Source: Edaphochlamys debaryana (Eukaryota; Chlorophyta; Chlorophyceae; Chlamydomonadales). From it: a DNA stretch of 64,000 nt. The notes under the pieces are model-generated. The model saw only the letters and a program-made list of their open reading frames with translations, ran no database searches and was not told the DNA's origin. The translations under genes were made by a program, and so were the position numbers. Positions within the stretch are counted from its first letter, which is position 1. Each line of letters opens with the position of its first letter. Location: assembly GCA_016858145.1 (NCBI GenBank), contig JAEHOE010000185.1:62001-126000 (forward strand), read 5' to 3'. Positions 22,801 to 31,613 of this stretch are shown here, one piece after another.

Positions 22801-25800
22801 CCGACGGCCTGGGCAGGGCGCCGAGGCATCCGCCCTCCTGCCGCTGCCCGGCGGCGCTCCCCTGCCCCCAGCTGCGGCCCCCAGGGCGTGTGCATGGGGC
22901 CAGGCGTCGGGTTAGCGGGGTCCTACCCGGCACGCCCCCAGCCAGCGGCCTGGGCAGGGCGCCGAGGCATCCGCCCTCCTGCCGCTGCCCGGCGGCGCTC
23001 CCCTGCCCGTACCTTCGGCCCCCAGCTCTTGTGCGTGGGGCCAGGCGTCGGGTTAGCGGCGTCATACCCGGCACGCCCCCAGCCAGCGGCCTGGGCAGGG
23101 CGCCGAGGCATCCGCCCTCCTGCCGCTGCCCGGCGGCGCTCCCCTGCCCCCAGCTGCGGCCCCCAGGGCGTGTGCATGGGGCCAGGCGTCGGGTTAGCGG
23201 GGGTCATACCCGGCCACGCCCCCAGCCGACGGCCTGGGCAGGGCGCCGAGGCATCCGCCCTCCTGCCGCTGCCCGGCGGCGCTTCCCTGCCCTCAGCTGC
23301 GGCCCCCAGCTCTTGTGCGTGGGGCCAGGCGTCGGGTTAGCGGCGTCATACCCGGCACGCCCCCAGCCAGCGGCCTGGGCAGGGCGCCGAGGCATCCGCC
23401 CTCCTGCCGCTGCCCGGCGGCGCTCCCCTGCCCCCAGCTGCGGCCCCCAGGGCGTGTGCATGGGGCCAGGCGTCGGGTTAGCGGGGTCCTACCCGGCACG
23501 CCCCCAGCCAGCGGCCTGGGCAGGGCGCCGAGGCATCCGCCCTCCTGCCGCTGCCCGGCGGCGCTCCCCTGCCCTCAGCTGCGGCCCCCAGCTCTTGTGC
23601 GTGGGGCCAGGCGTCGGGTTAGCGGCGTCATACCCGGCACGCCCCCAGCCAGCGGCCTGGGCAGGGCGCCGAGGCATCCGCCCTCCTGCCGCTGCCCGGC
23701 GGCGCTCCCCTGCCCCCAGCTGCGGCCCCCAGGGCGTGTGCATGGGGCCAGGCGTCGGGTTAGCGGCGTCATACCCGGCACGCCCCCAGCCAGCGGCCTG
23801 GGCAGGGCGCCGAGGCATCCGCCCTCCTGCCGCTGCCCGGCGGCGCTCCCCTGCCCTCAGCTGCGGCCCCCAGCTCTTGTGCGTGGGGCCAGGCGTCGGG
23901 TTAGCGGCGTCATACCCGGCACGCCCCCAGCCAGCGGCCTGGGCAGGGCGCCGAGGCATCCGCCCTCCTGCCGCTGCCCGGCGGCGCTCCCCTGCCCCCA
24001 GCTGCGGCCCCCAGGGCGTGTGCATGGGGCCAGGCGTCGGGTTAGCGGGGTCATACCCGGCACGCCCCCAGCCGACGGCCTGGGCAGGGCGCCGAGGCAT
24101 CCGCCCTCCTGCCGCTGCCCGGCGGCGCTTCCCTGCCCTCAGCTGCGGCCCCCAGCTCTTGTGCGTGGGGCCAGGCGGCGGGTTAGCGGCGTCATACCCG
24201 GCACGCCCCCAGCCAGCGGCCTGGGCAGGGCGCCGAGGCATCCGCCCTCCTGCCGCTGCCCGGCGGCGCTCCCCTGCCCCCAGCTGCGGCCCCCAGGGCG
24301 TGTGCATGGGGCCAGGCGTCGGGTTAGCGGGGTCCTACCCGGCACGCCCCCAGCCAGCGGCCTGGGCAGGGCGCCGAGGCATCCGCCCTCCTGCCGCTGC
24401 CCGGCGGCGCTCCCCTGCCCCCAGCTGCGGCCCCCAGGGCGTGTGCATGGGGCCAGGCGTCGGGTTAGCGGGGTCATACCCGGCACGCCCCCAGCCGACG
24501 GCCTGGGCAGGGCGCCGAGGCATCCGCCCTCCTGCCGCTGCCCGGCGGCGCTCCCCTGCCCTCAGCTGCGGCCCCCAGCTCTTGTGCGTGGGGCCAGGCG
24601 GCGGGTTAGCGGCGTCATACCCGGCACGCCCCCAGCCAGCGGCCTGGGCAGGGCGCCGAGGCATCCGCCCTCCTGCCGCTGCCCGGCGGCGCTCCCCTGC
24701 CCCCAGCTGCGGCCCCCAGGGCGTGTGCATGGGGCCAGGCGTCGGGTTAGCGGGGTCCTACCCGGCACGCCCCCAGCCAGCGGCCTGGGCAGGGCGCCGA
24801 GGCATCCGCCCTCCTGCCGCTGCCCGGCGGCGCTCCCCTGCCCGTACCTTCGGCCCCCAGCTCTTGTGCGTGGGGCCAGGCGTCGGGTTAGCGGCGTCAT
24901 ACCCGGCACGCCCCCAGCCGACGGCCTGGGCAGGGCGCCGAGGCATCCGCCCTCCTGCCGCTGCCCGGCGGCGCTCCCCTGCCCCCAGCTGCGGCCCCCA
25001 GGGCGTGTGCATGGGGCCAGGCGTCGGGTTAGCGGGGTCCTACCCGGCACGCCCCCAGCCGACGGCCTGGGCAGGGCGCCGAGGCATCCGCCCTCCTGCC
25101 GCTGCCCGGCGGCGCTTCCCTGCCCTCAGCTGCGGCCCCCAGCTCTTGTGCGTGGGGCCAGGCGGCGGGTTAACGGGGTCCTACCCGGCACGCCCCCAGC
25201 CGACGGCCTGGGCAGGGCGCCGAGGCATCAGCCCTCCTGCCGCTGCCCGGCGGCACTCCCCTGCCCGTACCTTCGGCCCCCAGCTCTTGTGCGTGGGGCC
25301 AGGCGTCGGGTTAACGGGGTCCTACCCGGCACGCCCCCAGCCGGCGGCCTGGGCAGGGCGCCGAGGCATCAGCCCTCCTGCCGCTGCCCGGCGGCGCTCC
25401 CCTGCCGGTACCTTCGGCCCCCAGCTCTTGTGCGTGGGGCCAGGCGTCGGGTTAACGGGTTCCTACCCGGCACGCCCCCAGCCGACGGCCTGGGCAGGGC
25501 GCCGAGGCATCCGCCCTCCTGCCGCTGCCCGGCGGCGCTCCCCTGCCCGTACCTTCGGCCCCCAGCTCTTGTGCGTGGGGCCAGGCGTCGGGTTAACGGG
25601 GTCTCACCCGGCACGCCCCCAGCCGACGGCCTGGGCAGGGCGCCGAGGCATCCGCCCTCCTGCCGCTGCCCGGCGGCGCTCCCCTGCCCGTACCTTCGGC
25701 CCCCAGCTCTTGTGCGTGGGGCCAGGCGTCGGGTTAACGGGGTCCTACCCGGCACGCCCCCAGCCGGCGGCCTGGGCAGGGCGCCGAGGCATCAGCCCTC

Positions 25801-26600
25801 CTGCCGCTGCCCGGCGGCACTCCCCTGCCCGTACCTTCGGCCCCCAGCTCTTGTGCGTGGGGCCAGGCGTCGGGTTAACGGGGTCCTACCCGGCACGCCC
25901 CCAGCCGGCGGCCTGGGCAGGGCGCCGAGGCATCAGCCCTCCTGCCGCTGCCCGGCGGCGCTCCCCTGCCGGTACCTTCGGCCCCAGCTCTTGTGCGTGG
26001 GGCCAGGCGTCGGGTTAACGGGTTCCTACCCGGCACGCCCCCAGCCGACGGCCTGGGCAGGGCGCCGAGACATCCGCCCTCCTGCCGCTGCCCGGCGGCG
26101 CTCCCCTGCCCGTACCTTCGGCCCCCAGCTCTTGTGCGTGGGGCCAGGCGTCGGGTTAACGGGGTCTCACCCGGCACGCCCCCAGCCGACGGCCTGGGCA
26201 GGGCGCCGAGGCATCCGCCCTCCTGCCGCTGCCCGGCGGCGCTCCCCTGCCCGTACCTTCGGCCCCCAGCTCTTGTGCGTGGGGCCAGGCGTCGGGTTAG
26301 CGGGGTCCTACCCGGCACGCCCCCAGCCGGCGGCCTGGGCAGGGCGCCGAGGCATCCGCCCTCCTGCCGCGGCCGGGCGGCGCTCCCCTGCCCTCAGCTA
26401 CGGCCCCCAGCGCGTGCGCATGGGGCCAGGCGTCGGGTTAGCGGATTCATACCCGGCACGCCCCCAGCCGGCGGCCTGGGCAGGGCGCGGAGGCATCCGC
26501 TCTCCTGCCGCTGCCCGGCGGCGCTTCCCTGGCCCCAGCTGCAGCCTCTGTTGCCTTGAATGGGGCCAGGCGGCCGGCGCGCGGGGCATACCCGGCACTC
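13862..26600 (+). repeat. Expanded 141-bp satellite array, about 90 units
   Basis: Head-to-tail units of 141 bp, the mark being CCCGGCACGCCCCCAGCC. Two main variants alternate irregularly, one with GGGCGTGTGCATGGGG and one with CTCTTGTGCGTGGGG. Because 141 is 3 x 47, several frames stay open for thousands of codons; I treat these as artefacts. Rare indels (an extra G near 17558, 21224 and 23200, and GGCCACGCC near 23213) switch the frame. Variants with TTAACGGG and CATCAGCCC cluster at 21.3-22.0 kb and 25.1-26.2 kb. The final unit degenerates and reads into TTGCCTTGAATGGGGCC, matching the outer edge of the left-arm array. Confidence 0.95.
18214..25760 (+). repeat. Higher-order repeat: two ~3.81-kb blocks of 27 units
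   Basis: The order of unit variants at about 18.2-21.95 kb is repeated at about 22.0-25.76 kb with an offset of 3807-3810 bp, which is 27 units plus small indels. Markers include the TTAACGGG/CATCAGCCC variant run at 21.36 and 25.17 kb. A second relation is seen at 14.60-15.56 and 16.58-17.53 kb with an offset of 1974 bp, exactly 14 units. Such blocks indicate recent unequal exchange or segmental duplication. Confidence 0.8.
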
Positions 26601-26627
26601 CTCAGAAATAAAGGGGGCCACCCGAAC

Positions 26628-26954
26628 GGGACACTACGGAGCGCTCTCAGCGCGCCGAGGGGAGGTTTTGGGGCGTGTACGGCAGGGAGGAAGTAGGGCC
26701 TTGAACCCTTGGGAGGTAGAGAAGGGGTTTGGGGGGGGCGGGGCTGGAAGGGTGCCGGGGAGAAGGCGGGTTGGTGCGCCAAGGGCGGTACGGCAGGCTC
26801 GAACCGGCCCCGGTCGAAGCAGAGTTGAGGCCTGCGGGGGTACTAGTACTGTTCGATAGCTCGTTGTTGTCACGCATGCTGACCTCGGTGGACGCGTTCT
26901 GACGGCTCACGCGTGTTGATTGGGACCGCTGCAGGTGAGCGTAGGCAAGGTCCG
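26628..26954 (+). repeat. PAT-like element, left direct repeat
   Basis: About 327 bp, essentially identical to 33148-33474 (offset 6520), from GGGACACTACGGAGCG to GCAAGGTCCGG. Confidence 0.92.
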
Positions 26955-27049
26955 GTGGGAGTACTGTTCGATAGCTCGTTGTTGTCACGCTTGCTGACCT
27001 CGGTGGACGCGTTCTGACGGCTCACGCGTGTTGATTGGGACCGCTGCAG
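26850..27049 (+). repeat. Tandem ~95-bp repeat ending GCTGCAG at the gag 5' end
   Basis: The block from TACTGTTCGATAGCTCG to GGGACCGCTGCAG occurs twice. The first copy is followed by GTGAGCGTAGG, a good 5' splice site. The second is followed by AACACGCCC, so its GCTGCAG could serve as an acceptor. Splicing the interval out would join one copy seamlessly to gag. The splicing is inference. Confidence 0.7.
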
Positions 27050-29137
27050 AACACGCCCGGGCGCCAGAGCTTGCGGCCGCCCTGCGGCGCGCTTCGCTCG
27101 GCGCGCTTCCACGGTGAGCGGGACAACGGCGCGGGGGCAGGGCCCTCGCACGGGGGTCCGGGGACGGCAGGCGGGACCGGCGCGGGCGGCGCCTTCGGGT
27201 TCGAGGAGGCCCGGGCTTTCGTGCAGCAGGAGGGCGACGTAGAACGCGCAGCGGATGTGGGCCTGTTCGAAAGAATGGGCGCTGGAGCAGGCGGGCGGGG
27301 CAGGCCGCGGGACCACGACACCGCAGACCCCCCACGGCCGGCAGCAAGGCAGCGCCCTGCGCCGGCCCGCCAGCCGCACTGGGAGCCGACCGCGGTTCCG
27401 GAGCTCGTCGTGACCCTTGGCCAGCGCCTGCGCGAGGCTGGGTACGGCCCGGACCTCGATGTGTTCATTGAGACAACGCAGCGGACGCTGGAGGCCATGT
27501 CACGGTCAGCGGAATTTGACCAGGCGCGGGCAGACCGGCTCTGGACGCAGGGCTTCTGCCAGCTTCAGGCGGAGCTGTGGCCGCGCTCGGGGGGCCAGGC
27601 CGCCCCACTACGGACGCACGCGCCCGCCCCCAACGCGCAAGCCGCAGACCAGCCAGCGCAGGAGCAGCAGCAAGCGGAAGAGGAGCAGGCGCAAGCGCAG
27701 GCGCAAGCGCGAGCGCGGGCGCAGGCGCAGGCGGCGTTGCAGCAGCAGCAGGCCGACGTGGCGCAAGCGCTGATGCAGGCACAGCGGCAGCAGCAGGCCC
27801 AGGCCCAGGCGCAGGCGGCACTGCAGCAGCAGCAGGCTCAGGCCCAGGCGCAGGCGGCGCTGCAGCAGCAGCAGGCCGACGTGGCGCAAGCGCTGATGCA
27901 GGCGCAGCTGCAGCAACAGGCCATGCAGCGCACCATGCAGGCGGCCAACGCGCAGCAACACATGAGCCAGGCGGCGCTGTTCGGAGGCCTGCCGCTGGGG
28001 GGCCACGGAGCGGGGCTGGGAGGCCTGACTCAGCAGCTCACGGGCTTCGGCAGTCTGCCGCAGACGGGCGCAGGGGCTCCGGAAGGAGCGGGAAACTTGG
28101 CGCTGTTTGCGTCGACGCTCAGCGCACAGGGTCACAACCCACACGGCGCAGGCCTGCTGCCCCAGGGCGGCGCTGGCGGCACCACCCACAGCTTAGGCCC
28201 ACAGCACGGGGGCCCGGTCTCCAACATCCCAGCCGTACCGCACTCTTGGGCGCAGAGCAACAATCAGCTCCTCAGCTTTGCCCTCGGTCCGGTTGGCGAG
28301 CTGGATGCAGTCCTGGATGCGATGCCGCACATGCGCTCGGCGCTCACACAGCTCGGCCTCAAGGCGCCGGCAGCCAGGCTGTCAGACGCCGACGCGCGGC
28401 TCACGAGCGCCACGCAGTGGTGCAACACAGCGGCCAAGGCGTTCAGAGCGCAGGCCAGCAGCGCACAAGGGGCCGAGCGGGCGAAGGCGGAGAGCATGGC
28501 AGCCAGCTTTGCGGATCTGGCCCTCTGGTGCTCGGAGACGCACACCAACATGTACCGCTATACCGCCGCCTTCCACGGCGATTTCAAAGCCACGCTCGCG
28601 CTCCTGAAGGCACCGCAGCCGGCGCAGCAGCTTGTGCGTGACTCGCTCCTGATACCCGATGAGGTGCGGCCGCACCTCTCGCTGGGCCTGGGCAACATCG
28701 CTAGCGGCAAATCGCGGCAAGCGGGGCCCTACAACGGCAGTGCTCCGCCGTCCAGCAGCTCGTGGCAGGCGCAGGACCAGCCGCCGTACCAGCCGCCGTA
28801 CCAGCCGCCGTACCAGTCACCGTACCAGTCGCCGTACCAGCCACCGTATCGGCCGCCGTACCAGCCACCGCAGCTGCAGTGGGAGCAGGAGCCGGAACGC
28901 CTGGCGGGGCACGTGACGCCCACCCGCCCGCTTACGGATGCCCAGTTCAGCGCGCTTCGCGCCGCCGCAAAGCCAGGCTTCTGCTATCACTGCGGCGAGT
29001 TGGGTCACACGGTGCGCGGGTGCAAAAGGCTGGAGGCGCTCGCACCGTTGCCGCGGCAGCAGCTGCGCAGCCAGTACGTTGAGCTGCAGCGCTTGCTGCA
29101 GCCGCCGACGGGGCTTCCCCCGCCGCCTCGGCGGTAG
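27035..29137 (+). CDS. gag-like protein of the PAT-like element
   Basis: 700 open codons. The N-terminal third is acidic and Gly-rich. A Gln/Ala-rich tract (about codons 205-320, AQAQAALQQQQ-type) probably forms a coiled or disordered region. It is followed by a Gly-rich part, a folded-looking region (LLSFALGPVGELDAVLDAM and after), a repeated PPYQPPYQ tract (about 28780-28870) and a C-terminal CCHC zinc knuckle CYHCGELGHTVRGC. This is the expected layout for a nucleocapsid protein that binds element RNA. The frame opens with TTG, not ATG; the true start is uncertain, with the first internal ATG near 27274 or a spliced start. A 16-bp tandem repeat separates it from the RT frame. Confidence 0.8.
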   Translation: MGPLQNTPGRQSLRPPCGALRSARFHGERDNGAGAGPSHGGPGTAGGTGAGGAFGFEEARAFVQQEGDVERAADVGLFERMGAGAGGRGRPRDHDTADPPRPAARQRPAPARQPHWEPTAVPELVVTLGQRLREAGYGPDLDVFIETTQRTLEAMSRSAEFDQARADRLWTQGFCQLQAELWPRSGGQAAPLRTHAPAPNAQAADQPAQEQQQAEEEQAQAQAQARARAQAQAALQQQQADVAQALMQAQRQQQAQAQAQAALQQQQAQAQAQAALQQQQADVAQALMQAQLQQQAMQRTMQAANAQQHMSQAALFGGLPLGGHGAGLGGLTQQLTGFGSLPQTGAGAPEGAGNLALFASTLSAQGHNPHGAGLLPQGGAGGTTHSLGPQHGGPVSNIPAVPHSWAQSNNQLLSFALGPVGELDAVLDAMPHMRSALTQLGLKAPAARLSDADARLTSATQWCNTAAKAFRAQASSAQGAERAKAESMAASFADLALWCSETHTNMYRYTAAFHGDFKATLALLKAPQPAQQLVRDSLLIPDEVRPHLSLGLGNIASGKSRQAGPYNGSAPPSSSSWQAQDQPPYQPPYQPPYQSPYQSPYQPPYRPPYQPPQLQWEQEPERLAGHVTPTRPLTDAQFSALRAAAKPGFCYHCGELGHTVRGCKRLEALAPLPRQQLRSQYVELQRLLQPPTGLPPPPRR

Positions 29138-29357
29138 CTGCCAGCCCAGTCAGTCGAGGCGCTCGCTTCGCCCTCAAGGGCGGGGGCCGCGGCGCCGCCC
29201 ACCCACCCGGCAGCGGCAGCCGGACCGGTGGCGACTGACGAGGGCTTGGGCGCACATGCAGAAGGTCAGACACGAACGCCGCGAATGGTCAGAATCAGGC
29301 CGCGTTGTAAGGGTCGGCACGTGCTTGCTCCTGTACGGCCGGTCGTCGGGCCATGCT

Positions 29358-29500
29358 ACCTAATCTGTACGTTGCTTAACCTGTACGTTGCTTAACCTGT
29401 ACGATGCCTAACCTGTACGTTGCTTAACCGGTACGGTGCTTAACCTGTACGTTGTTTAACCTGTACGTTGCTTGACCTGTACGTTGCCTGCCCTGTACGG
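29358..29500 (+). repeat. 16-bp tandem repeat between gag and RT
   Basis: About eight or nine copies of TTGCTTAACCTGTACG with minor changes lie in the gap between the gag stop and the RT body. The RT frame begins inside the last copies. The array could be spacer or regulatory sequence; nothing else is seen in the gap. Confidence 0.88.
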
Positions 29501-31613
29501 CCCGTTGGGGCATCCCTCGCTCCCTCCCTCAGTCGAGTGGGTCGACCCTTCGGTTGCGGACCCGCCGCAGCTAGAACGACGATGGTTCAACCACAGCGGC
29601 GTTAAACTTGACACGGCCGCCTGGGCACGACACGGCGTTGACACGCCCACCACCCGCAACGAGATCCGCTGGACGTTTCATACCACACCCGCGGAGCGCC
29701 GTGACGCCCCAGTTTACCCATCCGTACGACAACACCTCAGCGCTCTTGGTGATCATTTTGACGGCCTGTTAGCATCCGGCGTGGTCGAGCCGTACGACCC
29801 CGCAGCGCACGGGTCAGAGTCTGACTTCGCCGCCGTCGTTAACCCCGTCCACGTCGTCATTCAGCCCAACAAGCTCCGCCCGCTCATCGACCCCTCGGCT
29901 TCCGGCGTCAACGCATGCATGAACCACCTACCGTGCCCTCTTCCCACGCTGGCCGACGTTCTCGACGCCATGCCTGCCGGCTCATACATGGGCAAACGCG
30001 ACCTGACCTCGGGCTTTCACCACTGCGTGCTGCACCCCTCTGCACGCCGCTTCGTCGCCTTCCGTCACCCCGTCACCCGGCAGCTCCTCCGTTGGATATC
30101 CCTCCCCTTCGGCGCCAGCCAGTCCCCCGCCATCTTCTGTGAGCTCAGTGACGCCGCACGCCGGATCTTCCAGGCCGAGTGCGACCGCTTGGGCTTGGGG
30201 GTGCGGATATGGTGTTATGTGGACGACTACGGGATTATCGGCCCGTCACATGCAGCAGTGCAGCGAGCCTTCGACGTGATGGACAGGCTGGGCGCAGAGC
30301 TGGGGCTCGAGTGGAACCGAGCCAAGGACCAGGGCCGGTCAGACCCGCTGCAACAGATGGAGTTCTTGGGCATGCTGTTCGACTCCACCGCCGCGGGGGG
30401 GCCGCAGATGCGCATCGCGCCCTCCAAGCGTGAGCGGTACGCAGCGGAGGTGGCCGCCGTGCTGGCTGACGCAGCGGCCTCCGCCCCGCATCCGTCAGCG
30501 CCGCGGTCATCCCTGGAGACAGTGGTAGGCCGACTGACTTTCGTCGCACGAGCCTGCCGGTGGGGCTTCACGTTCATGCAAGGATTATACGACTGTCTCT
30601 TCACCACCACCTCCCCGCCCCCGTCACGGTGTGCCCTCACGGCATCAGCTCTCGACGACCTGGCGTTCTGGATGCGCATCCTAGGCCACGACGGCCAGGA
30701 CCGGCGGCTCTGGGATGGCGTGCGACAGAAAAAGTCGCCCGCCAAACTAGAAAGGGGGGGTGCAGACGGCACGCTGCAATGCGAAGACTCGCTGACGGGC
30801 GAAGTCATTTTCACGGATGCCAGCGGCGTGGGGTTCGGAGCCTGGTGGGGGGCGGCGGAAATGCAGGGGCAATGGTCGGCGGAGGAGAGCCGCTTGGCGG
30901 TCGCGTGGCGGGAGCTTAAGGCGGTGGTGCAAGCCCTCAGCACATGGGCAGAGGCCCTTCGTGGGCGGCGAGTGTTGATACGCTGCGATAACACGCAGGC
31001 AGTGGCGGTAATAAATCATGGCGCATCACGGGTGCCAGAAAGCCGGCCTCTCAGCCGGCGGTTAGCCGAGTTAGCTGTGGGTTTCGATTTCGAGGTTTGG
31101 GCAGAGCATGTGGCGGGGGTGGATAATGAGCGCGCAGATCGGCTGAGCCGCAAGTTGGCGGAGCCGGTGTCCAACCTTATGCTGCGGCCCGAGGTGTTTG
31201 CTTCCTTGTGCCCACGAGCGAGCCCATATCGGCCGCATGTTGACTGCTGCGCAGATGAGAAGGGGTTAAATGTTCAGAAGGGGTGTGCCTCTTTCTTTTG
31301 TCCGTCGCGTTCTGTCTTAGGCCAAGAGGCAGCATTGGCGGGCAAGGCGTTGTGGGCCTTTCCCCCACCGGTGTTGGCGGGTGATGTGTTGGGAGTTATT
31401 GTGCGCGCTTTCCGGCTTTCGGGGGCCACTCGGGCCACAGTTGTTGTGCCCTTCTGGCCCGAGCGGGGTTGGTTTAGGCGCCTGATCCGCGGCCCAGGGT
31501 CGCCCTTCCGTGTGGTTTCGGTCCTGGCCGAAGGAGGGTCCTGGTGCCGGGCACCCTGGGGTGACCTCTCGCCACCGTCCCCGTACGACTTGCTGGTGCT
31601 ACGCTTGCCGTAA
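29472..31613 (+). CDS. Reverse transcriptase/RNase H of the PAT-like element
   Basis: 713 open codons. RT motifs are LRPLIDPSASGVNACM, GKRDLTSGFHHCVLH (catalytic Asp), LPFGASQSPAIFCEL and IWCYVDDYGIIG (YVDD). RNase H follows with VIFTDASGVGFGAWWG, the ELKAVVQAL Glu, IRCDNTQAVAVIN and a final ERADRLSR Asp. All four acidic positions are present. A further C-terminal region (ALWAFPPPVLAGDV, ATVVVPFWPERGWF) resembles the domain that often follows RNase H in DIRS-order elements. The frame opens with TTG inside the 16-bp repeats, so the true start is unclear. Its end overlaps the recombinase frame by about 104 nt in another phase. Confidence 0.93.
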   Translation: MTCTLPALYGPLGHPSLPPSVEWVDPSVADPPQLERRWFNHSGVKLDTAAWARHGVDTPTTRNEIRWTFHTTPAERRDAPVYPSVRQHLSALGDHFDGLLASGVVEPYDPAAHGSESDFAAVVNPVHVVIQPNKLRPLIDPSASGVNACMNHLPCPLPTLADVLDAMPAGSYMGKRDLTSGFHHCVLHPSARRFVAFRHPVTRQLLRWISLPFGASQSPAIFCELSDAARRIFQAECDRLGLGVRIWCYVDDYGIIGPSHAAVQRAFDVMDRLGAELGLEWNRAKDQGRSDPLQQMEFLGMLFDSTAAGGPQMRIAPSKRERYAAEVAAVLADAAASAPHPSAPRSSLETVVGRLTFVARACRWGFTFMQGLYDCLFTTTSPPPSRCALTASALDDLAFWMRILGHDGQDRRLWDGVRQKKSPAKLERGGADGTLQCEDSLTGEVIFTDASGVGFGAWWGAAEMQGQWSAEESRLAVAWRELKAVVQALSTWAEALRGRRVLIRCDNTQAVAVINHGASRVPESRPLSRRLAELAVGFDFEVWAEHVAGVDNERADRLSRKLAEPVSNLMLRPEVFASLCPRASPYRPHVDCCADEKGLNVQKGCASFFCPSRSVLGQEAALAGKALWAFPPPVLAGDVLGVIVRAFRLSGATRATVVVPFWPERGWFRRLIRGPGSPFRVVSVLAEGGSWCRAPWGDLSPPSPYDLLVLRLP

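Noticed and set aside
13862..26600. CRISPR array
   Set aside because: Contiguous 141-bp units with no unique spacers, in a eukaryotic context with no cas genes.
13706..26611. Open frames of 2552, 1294, 2782 and 1098 codons across the satellite, plus dozens on the other strand
   Set aside because: The repeat unit is 141 bp, a multiple of three, so any stop-free unit stays open in the same frame. Translations are exact 47-residue repeats in several frames and on both strands, without start context or domain.
26447..26873. Minus-strand frames in the 327-bp PAT-like repeats (also at 33154-33393)
   Set aside because: Identical in both repeat copies and without domain; part of the element's terminal sequence.
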